A stretch of 64,000 nt of DNA from Membranipora membranacea (taxonomy: Eukaryota > Bryozoa > Gymnolaemata > Cheilostomatida > Membraniporidae), in NCBI GenBank assembly GCA_914767715.1, contig OU612074.1, forward strand, positions 13,936,062-14,000,061, given 5' to 3'. The notes below the pieces were generated by a model that searched no databases, was not told where the DNA came from, and saw only the letters and a program-made list of their open reading frames with translations. The first letter of the stretch is position 1; each line of letters opens with the position of its first letter. This document shows, in pieces, positions 23,801 through 35,000 of the stretch. The position numbers were made by a program, and so were the translations under genes.

Positions 23801-24711
23801 CATAATGAAAAACAAATAGATTTGAAGTTGTCTCTACCTATAAAAATAGACCACAACTTGTTAATCATTTCTCTTCAACGACGCCTCACTGTTGCTTGTT
23901 ATTTTTGCAGGTAAATTTTGCACCTCAAATAATCCGTGTAGCACAGAGGATTTGAATGCAATGACATGGGAATCACAGCTGGAAAATATGTACTGTCAAA
24001 ACGGCTACATTCAATCAGAAGGCTACCCGACATTGCCTAATGGCTCTTTCTATCATGACTGGTACTTTTTTAACCCTGGATTCAAAGAAATGAAGGTTCA
24101 CATCATTGATTTTGATGTAAGTGTTTGGAGTCAGTGTTAACTACGTAAACGCTTTTCAACCATAAATGTTTTCAGTAAATAAAAACGATTACATGGTTTC
24201 CCTATATACTCTATATATTATGTATTACAGAATACCATAAAAAAATCTACCACTTTGCTTTGCTTTTGATGTAAATGTTTGATGTAATTAATTGTAAGCA
24301 CCAAGGACTAGATATTTAACACTGTAACCTGCATGTTCAAATATTACTGGTATAAAATTGGTCACCTCCAGCTCTCCCGAACAGATTTCCATTCCTGAGA
24401 AGCTATCTTGTTCTTAACCTTTTTTCCCCATAAGGATATCCATTGAAATCGAGCTTCATTCAATAAAGACGCCTCATCCTAACTGGTGGCTTAGAATCAG
24501 ATTATGGCAATTAAATTTTCTATGTTTCCAGCTGAAGTATGACCGTATATGTCAGGAAGATGCTTTGCGTGTTTATGCAGAGCCCTTATGCTGGAACCCA
24601 ACATCCGGAGTTTACTCTTTCAACATTACTAACCGAACAGTAAACCAGATGTCATTCACCAAACGCGGATCAGGTCACAGAGGATTTAAACTTTATTTTA
24701 CCTACCAGTAG
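20809..24711 (+). CDS. Type II membrane protein with CUB domain (paralogue B)
   Basis: Exons: 20809-21085, 21395-21682, 22093-22206, 23045-23122, 23911-24116, 24532-24711, giving 380 residues. The layout equals that of paralogue A and all intron phases are the same. The tyrosine motifs are kept (NYVDL, HYENES, DYDYVV, HYADG, RYVPP). The membrane span is RRLTVLLCIGFFFIAVAGAA and onward, followed by a stalk (NET, NYT) and a C-terminal CUB domain (GYIQSEGYPTLPNG, WYFF, FDLKYDRICQEDALRV, LCWN, GFKLYFTYQ). FDLK replaces the FDME of A, so one acidic residue at the calcium site differs. An intact MITE occupies intron 3 and starts 3 bp after the donor GT begins. A polyadenylation signal AATAAA lies near 24977. 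Coding sequence is much better kept than intron sequence, which suggests both copies are functional. Confidence 0.88.
22210..22721. mobile_element. MITE family M1, complete copy
   Basis: The element is 512 bp with terminal inverted repeats of about 170 bp, flanked by TA. The ends read TA-GACAGTTTTCTGAGCTC and its complement. Internal blocks match 738-1172. It sits in intron 3 of paralogue B, at the very start of the intron. The extended 5' splice site still reads GTATAG, as in paralogue A. Confidence 0.9.
23231..23427. repeat. Octamer satellite (AACTCTGT)n, about 24 copies
   Basis: A near-perfect 8-bp tandem array in intron 4 of paralogue B, absent from paralogue A. Eight bases times three give 24, so each frame repeats every eight residues without stops. 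The minus-strand ORFs across it are artefacts. Confidence 0.97.
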
Positions 24712-25461
24712 TATAAGAAACTACAAATTAAATGTTTATTCAAGTTCTCTCAATAGGGTCACAAAGATGATGTTAGTAACCTTCCCACAATGCAACAGTA
24801 GAAAGGACGATCAGATATGGGCTATTGGGAATTCCAGAAAGTTGCATTGTGAGATAATCATTATTATGCTCTATTGGTCATAGCCAGGATGATTAAAATC
24901 AGCTTATTTCACGCACTGGAGCATCAAAATGTTTAAATATTTCCATAATATATTTTCTATATTTCAATCTATGCAAAATAAAAAAAAAAAGCATCTACAT
25001 ATCAGTATACATGATATATTATACAGAGCATGGTTGTTCTATCATCGTAATGTAGGGGAATTTCTATTGCCGTAGACTGAGCAGTGAGTGATTCATGAGT
25101 ATTCATTGTGAGAATAGAAACGCAGTAATTAGTGAATGAGATTGATTGTGTGAATATAATACAGTAACTATCAGAGAGAAACAAAGCAAATACAAACAAT
25201 TAAAAATTCAATTTGATACCTAACATAATACCTTCTACCGTCAAATAGTGAGCAAAAGGCTAGAGCTACAATATACTTGAATCAATATATCAGTTTGGAT
25301 CAAAGGCAATTAATTCAAAATGAACACACTATAAAAATACTCATTAAAATTCATAGTTAAAAAATGGAGATGATGCCAAAATATTTTTTATCACAGAAAG
25401 AGGTCTAAATATAAATCTTCTAACGTTTGGGTCACAAACCTTAAATCAATGATGTGAAAGC
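24712..25461. other. Convergent intergenic gap between gene B and sacsin
   Basis: It holds the 3' UTR of paralogue B (AATAAA near 24977, then an A run) and the 3' end of sacsin. A block matching 20120-20160 (downstream of A) shows where the tandem duplication unit ends. No gene seen. Confidence 0.6.
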
Positions 25462-26049
25462 TTACTTGGAGGCAGCGTTCGATTTTCTGCCTTCTTGCCT
25501 TGCACCAGGATGCTTGACAGTTGATTGGTTGGTTGAAGACTGGCTGACACCTGATTGGTCAGCAAGTTTGTGTTCTGATTGGTTATTGTTTTCATGGCCT
25601 GCATCTGATTGGTTGTTAGTGTCTGACTGAGTAGAAAGTTGCAGAAACTTTGCAGCTTTAGAACTTGAAGGAACACCAGTCTTTGAGAAGACAGCACTAT
25701 GTTCCTCAGCTTTACCATCGATGTCACACTTCTCATCAGAGTCAGCGCTTTTGTCTTCGCTGCCGGGAATAGCACTTTGAGATTCAGTTGTAGTAGAGTC
25801 CTGTTTTGCATCTGTTTCATCACCTGCTAACGCAATTACTGGTTTTTCATTGTCATCCATTGAAGCAGCTGGATTTCTTCTTGCTCTTACTTGATGTTTG
25901 GGTACTAGGACAAGAGCCATGGAGTTATCCACAACATGCTGGCTCGCGTCTGACTGCCCTTCCGCGGTCTCTCCTCTCAGATTTCTCTCCATTACTTCTA
26001 GGAAGTCTGTATTTACTCGCTCTAACAAGTCCTCACAAAGCTCCAGCAC
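25462..26049 (-). CDS. SACS: Sacsin last exon with Gln/Ser/Asn-rich tail
   Basis: About 40 residues finish the HEPN domain. About 155 residues of acidic, then Asn/Gln/Ser-rich, low-complexity tail follow ([19 protein letters not shown].., STNQSTVK) to a stop at 25462-25464. CTGATTGGT-type words recur five or six times here at DNA level, so the tail grew partly by short duplications. A tail of this kind is not a feature of human sacsin as I know it. Confidence 0.85.
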   Translation of the reverse strand: MLELCEDLLERVNTDFLEVMERNLRGETAEGQSDASQHVVDNSMALVLVPKHQVRARRNPAASMDDNEKPVIALAGDETDAKQDSTTTESQSAIPGSEDKSADSDEKCDIDGKAEEHSAVFSKTGVPSSSKAAKFLQLSTQSDTNNQSDAGHENNNQSEHKLADQSGVSQSSTNQSTVKHPGARQEGRKSNAASK

Positions 26050-29000
26050 CTGTAACCAATAAATGATATAAATGTAACAACTATAATCATCAATTTGAAC
26101 CTTACAAACTGCAGAGGCATAAACAAAGCTCAATCATGGTTTTTTCTCTATACACTAGGTCTTATTTGAGCGCCCTTTTTAATGATGATGATTCTTAAGC
26201 TTCTAATCTATTGAAGCAAAGTATAATTTTCCAATTCTAAGTTATATGAAACTTATAAAGGGGGATATTAGCATTGTTGTAATTTTCATATGCCACACTT
26301 AATTCCCATCATGGCAAACTTCCTAATATAAAAATGATTATAGAATGTTAGAACAAGCTAGATGGGACCGCCAAGAAACCTTATTGAAAGAGGACATAGA
26401 AAATTTCATATAGAACGTTATATCATAACAACTTACAACATAGAACTATAGGTACTATTCTTGCACACAGAAACAACGTGAGACATTTTTTTGATATTTT
26501 GAGAAAATGGCTTCAACCTAGACTTGAAATTCTTTGTTAGTCAAAGAATGAAGAATAGGCTACTGCAAACAGTTTTTTATCAGATAAATGCCATATTTTT
26601 AAATCCCTGCTACAGTACCTCACGTTATTATTTAACTATGCCAAAGATAAAGACAAATTGTTTTCTTTTTAGTATCAGCCTGCAAAGTTTTAAAAGGTGT
26701 CAATATGACAATCTAATAACAGAGCCCTTTCAGTCACATAAATTGTAGTATCTCTATGACGTAATCACCAAAAATAAAACAGCTTCAACTTCAACAATAT
26801 GACATAACGTGACAGTGATTACCTGAGTTGCCCTCTCTTGGTCCACAAGCTCATGAGGTATCTTAGGAAAGTGGGTGTTACCAGGATGGGTCAGGTGATC
26901 ATTTGGACCAATCATATCTTGTATCTGTTTGGCGGACTGTGACATGTTCTTATCATGCAGACTGCTGGATATTAGTTTGAGATCCGTGAGATTTATCTTC
27001 TTAGAGTCGAGAGTGTAACAGGCTGACTTCAGTGCCTTCTCTGCTGCCTGAGGACAGAAAGAAAAAAGTTATTGTGAGATGGTGATTGGATGGTAAGATG
27101 GCGCAATTGGTGATTGGTGCCGCAGGAGTTGTGGGTTCCGGTCCCACTGAAGGAGCTTTCAAGGTTGATTGTTCCAGACCCCAGCACCCTTGGGTGTATA
27201 CTTCTCCAGAAATAAAAGGAATTGCAGATGAAAATACCTTTTATCTGGTAGATGAATGTCTTTTGCTGTTCAAGGACGCAATCAAGCACAACAAGTGGAC
27301 CATGATATAAAAAGAATAGTGGGCGGATCGATAACCACAGGATGCCTCGAAACTTATTGTTGAATGTTCGCCTGATCGAGCAATTCTTTTTTGTTTGTTG
27401 TCAAGCTAACATTAATGAACTATTTTGCAGGCTGTTTTTGTACAACGTCATATTATGGGAATAAGAATAATGCCAATCAAGCATTGATATAGAAATATAT
27501 AGGAATGAATAGAAATGGATAGAAATAGATAGAACAGATACAAAAAATAGTATAGGAATAAATTACGGATGATCTAGCGTACCTGATGTGCTTTAAGCAG
27601 CACCCACTCATAAGCTGGCTCCTCAGCGCTGTAGTCATTATATGCTGACTTAATGTCTGCCTGGGCCTGTCTGTACCAGCGACGCGCCTCAGCGGGCACA
27701 GGGTTACGCTTATTAGCGTTCTTAAACTTTTCAAACTTCTGTCTGCTGGCGTTAGAATCGTATCCGGAGGGTCCAGTATTAAAATCCTCACTGTGGGAGA
27801 AAATATGAGTCAATGGTTTTAAACGGCGTAAAATGATAGTCTATTCAACAAGTATTCAGTGAAGCAATGTAAGGCAACTCGAAATGCTTGGCGGTAAGAA
27901 ATAGAACGTAGCACAGAGTAAGTTGCCTAATAACTTGAAAAGCTGAGTGAGCCTTTGTTTTACAGTGCATTGAACTAGATAGAAAAAAGACACAATTTTA
28001 GTGCTAATGACTACCATTCATACACAGAACTCACCCTAGTTTGGATGAATATTGTGCAAAGGTTTCTTTGAGTTTCTCCTCAAAATCATTTTTCTGCTCT
28101 CCGTAAGCTTTTGCTCTTCTGTTTATAAACTCACTCCACCAATCAGATCGATTCTCCTTATCGGCAACGAACCCGCCATCCTCTATGTCCTCAATTATCA
28201 CCCTTATGTGCTGTGAGGAAACAAATATACATTCATATACTGATGACTGCTCAGTGGTAGAGACATGTGGACTCTGGACTATGGAACTCGATACATCGAT
28301 CTGATATAAACCAAAACTGCATGAAGGCCTGATCTCAGAATGGCCATCAGCGGAAACTCCACAAACGAAAAGGCGTCTACTATTTATAAAAAAACTTTGA
28401 TGCAAGCTAAATCCATGTAGCCCATGGGTTTTTAAGCTCAACCGTCAAATACCAGTACCAATTTAACCTATGCTAGTGGTTACCTTAAAACTTCTAAAAG
28501 TTTAACTTGACCAGCTGCAGTCTAGTAAGGTGACCAACATATATTTACACACCTGAGTGAGGGCAGTACATAGTTCTCCCTTGTCTGGGTTCTTATCAGG
28601 ATGGAATTTTAACATCAGCCTTTTTATAGCTTTCTTTCTCTGTTGCTCCTCGAGCTTCCAGATTGCCCGAACCTGGTAGTAATAAAAATATATATTGTTA
28701 TAAAATGTAAGAAAAAAATTTAATATGATCCTAGTCTTAAGCATGCACCATTCTTCAAAGTCGCACATCATGGTTGACAAACAAGTTCCCAGAATCTGAT
28801 TGTATGTGAATTCGGGAAACATTACTACAAATGCTATGCATTGAAAAATCATACCACAATGCTGCTAAACACAGTTGCAGCAGAAAAATAGTGAATGTCA
28901 TCATTATCATTTTTACACAATAAGGACAAAATGAGAGCTGCAGTAGGATAATATTACCTGTTTCTCAAGTATTTTCTTGATGTCTTCAGCGTTTTTAGTA

Positions 29001-32000
29001 TTTATCTCTGGATAATCAAATGATAAAATCTCTGCCGCCTTCTGTTGCTGGGCTTTGTTAGGCTGAGATTTCTGTGGAGACCTGAGATCAAATAAAAATA
29101 TTCTTCTATTACTTCAGTTCTTGAAGATTAAAATTTAGCCTATGAAAATTATCATTCATGCGAACGAGAACGCAAATCTATGATGCATAATAAAGGCAAC
29201 AGATTTCATAAACGTTATTACTATGCTGTTATGTTTTAGTGATTTTTTACAGTAACCGGGATCCTCATGGCACACCCCAGCAATTGTGTTAGCATTATGA
29301 TTTTTGGATTCGGGGCTATGCTTTACTGCCATAATCTCTGGGCTTTTTTACTGTAAAAAACTTCAACAAGCTGGCTTATGCTTTGTTATGCTTTTATTAT
29401 TCTATTGTGGGCAGAATCAGACAACCCCAACCCCCAACAATTCTCTGAGCAACCAGCAGAATATCTTAAGATTGAGAAGCAATATAATCTTTATTGGGGT
29501 AAGTCTATACAGATGTTGGGTTGTTGGGGTGTTTGAGAGCTTTGTGTCGAAAACCCTGTAACCCTGTAATTTTTAAAACTTTGAATTCATTGTTGAAAAG
29601 GGGGGTCTTTCAATTACAATGAGCGATGCTTTACTAAAGCAGGTTATCGCTACCACATAGCTCAAAATTATCACTCACATGGTCTTTCAATTATCCAAAT
29701 TCGTTCCCAAATTGCTCACTCAGAATGTTTCACTCATAGTTTCATCAATGACTGGAGTGATGTGAAATTGGGAGCCTAGCAGGTATCGCTCGCTCATTGA
29801 TTGAGCGATCAGATTGCGACTTTTACTCTTTCTAATTGAAAGACCCCCTATTGACACTTACGGTTGCTGTTGTTTGTTAGGTTTAGGAGTACTTGTCTGT
29901 TGATTGGTTGTTCCGGCAGCGTCTGTCTCATCAGTGTTCACATGTAACTCAGTAAATACTGTAGTCTCCTCCCAGACCTTCAACCCAGAAACAAAAGCAC
30001 TCAATACAGGGTGATGAGGTTAAATACAGTCTGCATGCTAGCCTGTGGTCATAGAATGGGGGTCACACTGCTTTTATTAAGGCTCTGATCATGAGTGTAA
30101 TCGACAGGGTATGGCCTCAGACTTGAAAATGGGACTTTTTTGCCTCCTCCTTCAATAAATTACCATTTGCTACTTTTAAATATCAGCAAGTTCAAAATTA
30201 TAGAAATAAAAAAAAATTTTCAGCTAAAATATAATTCCCTTTTTCAATCAATTTTTAATAAAATGCTAAATTTGTTGTAAAGTATCCGCATACGCAGCTC
30301 TGTTGAAAGAAACACATTTTTTGAAAATTGTTATCATTCTCATTATCTTGTGAGGGCAGCATGTTTGAACCAAGGATCATCTAGGGGCCACAAAAATGAG
30401 AGCTCTGCCGAGTACCACAACCAAGTTTACACATAAAGTTATGAACCTGACCAGCATATAAGTATTATTATATCGTTGGAATGTTATTTTGTAGCTCTAT
30501 TCCGTTTGTGATATGATTAGCAAAAGCTCTTTTGTTTTACAATTTCACATTCTTCATCAATACCATTCAGTATTGCTTACAGGAAAAAACTGAAAAAGCC
30601 ATGTGGCCTGATTGCAATGTGGAGTCAATGAAACAGTGATGTCAAAGCAGGAAGGCGCTTTTATGATAATATCATATAAGGCGGAATGCTTCCCAAATAC
30701 TATCAACATAATATATTTGTGTATGTTATAGCTAAAATGCTGGTAATAAGATGTTGTTAGCTGAATACCTTCATATAGATATTATAACCTGTCTTGGCAA
30801 CCATTGTTTGATAGTTGAGGATAAAATCATCAAACAAAGCTTGTCAAGACTACATTTGGTTATCTAGCGTTGATGTTAAAATAGTGAAGCGTTGAAAATG
30901 GCCGCCAGCACGGAGTGGATTGAGCTGTAACCTTTATTACCTGTTCATATTCTGGTTCTGGCTTAGAACCATCCTCCGCCTCAAATGACTGTCAACAGTC
31001 AAATATTCAGCAAAGTCAGCATAAAGTCACATTTACATCTAACAATTTCCTACATGAATTTCACACTGAAGTGCGAGCAGATTGTTGGACCCTGCTTAGT
31101 TAACCTCCAAAGGTACCCACCCACTGATATATGCTGACTGCCTTAGAAAACCATTATGACAAATTGTCTCAGCATTCCTGTCTTTACTTGTCAAGTAACT
31201 AGCATCCAATTCCAATAATTGACTACAAGATACTTTTAACTCGCCACAATTTTGAGTCTAGATGCTAAGACCGTCTTTGAAAACCATTTTAACAATTTGC
31301 CTCAGTATTCTTGACAAAACTGGTTGAGTTACCAGCAACGGATTCCAATAGCTGACAACAAGATGTTTTTAACTCGCCATGACTTTGACAGTCATTCATA
31401 TACTATTCTTTTTCCTGCCCAATCTACTGATGATTATCACTGACCTCTTCGGTTGATGTGTCTTGCTTATCATCAACTCCGCTGTCCGTCTGTTTGTCCG
31501 ACTGCTCTTCCTGCTGATCTGTACCTTCTGTAGTGGAGGCGTGCATTGAGCCGCCGTCTACAGCGCCATCATCATCTGTGAGCAGGAAAAGGGATAAAGT
31601 TGTACAACAAGGCAGGGGAGTCTTTTAATTAGAATGAGCGATGCTTTACTAAAGCAAATCATTACTATCATATCACTCAAAATTACCACTCACTCTAATC
31701 TAATTAGTTAGACAAAATCGCTCCCAATTCGCTCACTCAGAATGTATAATATAGTTTCATCAATGAGTGGCCGATTTATGAGCAAGACCTAGCATGTATC
31801 ACTCACTCATTGAGTGATTAGATTGCAATTTTTTGCTGTTTTTAATTGAACAACCCCTCTGGTTGGGCTAATAGGGAACTGGAAGATGAAAAAATAGCTA
31901 TGTTAGTTATGTTTGGAGATATGGAACTGAGATAAACTATTACAGTGTTGATACTGTGCAATGTGCCAAGACTTTGTCAACCAACAATGGGTGAAAATGG

Positions 32001-35000
32001 GCCATCATACATGAGAGTTTTGGCATTGGAAGGTCATTTCAATTCAGATTACTACATATTTCTAATGAGCAAAACTGCTGAAAAACGACCACAAAATTAC
32101 TATACAAGTGATGACAAGACACACACTTACCTTCTTGCTCCTCGATGATGACACCCTGGTCTAAATCAGCAGCGAAGCTCTGACCTCCCGGTGACAAGAG
32201 GAGATAATCACCAGACTCTGTCTGCAGTAAGCTTGTGTCATTAAATACCTCACTGTAACAGAGAGGCAAATTAAAATGTTTCTTTGGTCCCGTTTCAAAA
32301 TACTTGAGCTTGCTCAAATGCTCAATGATGTTCTATATTGGGAACATGAGGTTTGGAAATCAGATCGCATTTATTCATATGCTACTGAATTATTTTGATA
32401 TCTAGCATATCAAGCATTGTAGTAGATGAGCATGTTTTGATTCTGACGTAATTGGTAATATGCTGCGTCAATGAAACCCATCTCTCCCCGACCCATGAAT
32501 TAGAGTCGTGGCTTGTTATGATCTGAGGGGACATTTGGTAGTTATCATTGAATAAATGCTTCAGGTCTAAAGAAATGCTCCAGATTTAAGGGTTTCACTT
32601 ACCTGGCTACAGATAGATTCCTCACTCTGGGTTTTCTCTCTATAACTCTGTGTAGTCTGTACAGATCCAGAGAGGAGACAATTACAGGTAGGGAATCCTC
32701 TCCGATATTAATACGATATCTGTCGAAGAACTGCTGCGTGTTCCTGTCATACTTTGCGCATTCAACCTGAATAAAAGCAAATAGGTATCATATCTACATG
32801 ACAAGTAATCATTGCCGCGACATCAGTCATCTTAAAGTGAAAATGTGATGATACAGAAAGTGTATGTCAACGCTACTTTAACTATTTTATATGGGCAATA
32901 AAGCAAGTATTTATGATACGAACAGGTAAAATGCAATACTAGGCAAAATTTGTGAAGTTTATTTTTAGAGCTTGTTCCGGAGTCTCCAAACAGGATTGGA
33001 TTAATACTATAATGTTGAAACTACAGCAGGCAATGAAAAAAAGAGCTTGAAATTTGACAAATGCATTGTAGTTTGGTTGTTTGGCTCCAGCCTATGCTAG
33101 TAAGTGTACACATTTTCAACTTGTTTTAAATTACTTAAATTTAATGAAACATTTTTATGATCTTGATCTGTAGTTAATACTATAGCAAGAGATAAAAAAA
33201 AGAACTTGAACATTGATAATGCAGTGTTAGTTGTTTGACTCCAGCCTATAATAGTATGTGTACACACTTTTAACAACTTAAACACAAGAGAAAATTACCT
33301 GATAATGGGACGCAGCACTGAGAGCTTTAAAACTTGCTGCATGCAAAGCTGATTCATAAAAAGTGAAAATTGTTATGAATGTGATAATTGGCTGTCTTTA
33401 ATTTGTTGACCTTGTGCCAGCTTTATAAAATTACACTTAATAGCATCCTCTTAATCTCTTCTACCTCATTTACATCATGACACATGTGTAGCTCATTATT
33501 GAGTTGTCTAAGACATCGTTGGCTAAGGGAAAATCAACTAATACAGTACTCACTCACTCATGCCCATGGGAAGGCAACATGAGGATTTGCTGTTTTAAGT
33601 CATTTTATTTCAGGAAAAAAGCAACTAACATGGTACTTGCTCACTGATGTTCATGGGAGGGCAGCTTCAAGATTAGTTATTTTGAGCCACTTTAATGATA
33701 GGATACCATGTGCTTCCCAAAACATATCCGAGAAATTAAAGAAATCTTATACAAATGTCACCTATTTCAATATATTCAGGGTTTCGATGGAGTTTCAAAA
33801 TATCTTGGATATACTCGATTCTATACAAATAAGAGCTCAAGTCAACAATCACACTAAAGCTGCATTGTGGGAATTAAATGCTCTATTTGATCACTTACGG
33901 GTAGTTTCTCGATGATAGTAGCGTAGATATAAGTAGCGTCACCAATTTGATTGTACATCTCTGGATCGTCTAACTCATAACCTACATACTCATCTACCTC
34001 AAACTCGACAAAGTCCTGCTTCAGTAAGTGCTGTAGATCCAGAGGTATGAAGCTTCCCGGTGGCTGTAGGGTCGGACCTTTAGCTGTAAAGAGTTTACAT
34101 GAAAATGTAAGTACGTAACTAGAAATATTTGGTATGACCATTCTGCAAACAATACATAGTCACATGCGATTTGTGAGCTAGATATGGAAAACTTCCGTCA
34201 TTGAGGACAAGGGGATATAATGTCACAAAGTCCGCAGTAGGAGTCTTCAAGCTAACAATATATCAATGAAAATGAAGCTATAATATTGGAGAGAAACTTA
34301 GCTTATTTATCAATACACATGGACAAGCCTACAGCTGAGACTGAAAGCTATGTAGGTAATATGTAACAGTCTCAGAAAGACACTGACAGTCAGCCCAAAA
34401 AGTCAGACAAACCCATACAAAAAGACCAGTCAAAAAACTGCGTGACATATGAGAAGTTGGAAGTAGAAGATGAGTGTTGTTGATTGCATATTTACACCAT
34501 TAGAACTTACCTGCGTGATGATCTTGCCTGATTCTCAGCCTATCCAGTGTGATGGGGATCTCATAAGCTGCACAGCTCAGTATGGGATGAAGGTAGATTA
34601 TCGAGTTCTGAAGTAGACCACCAGCTATCTTATTCACGATCTCTGCAACCTTGACCAGTAACTCAGGCGTGACCTCAGCGTCTGTGTGTACATAGAGACA
34701 CCACTCGCCGGATTCTGCAGCCTGTGTGCGAGAAATTGTGAGACCTTATGATTGAGTTAATATGTGTGAACAAAACTGACATCGCGACTAAACTGTTATC
34801 ATGTGTATCTCTGATCGTTAGAGTCAATTTAGTATGAGAACCTAACATGTACCCGCCCCTAATTAGTAAAATTGATCTCGGGTCGTCACATTAAATTCCT
34901 TATGATGGTACTCAGGCTAAGTGAATTTATTCACTCTCTATCGATCAGAGATATGCATGACCATCTGAACAGATACCTTTGATCTTAAAGCTTACATGCG

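Noticed and set aside
27083-27160. tRNA gene
   Set aside because: Same head and body as the SINE at 16205-16345; the acceptor stem is not supported.
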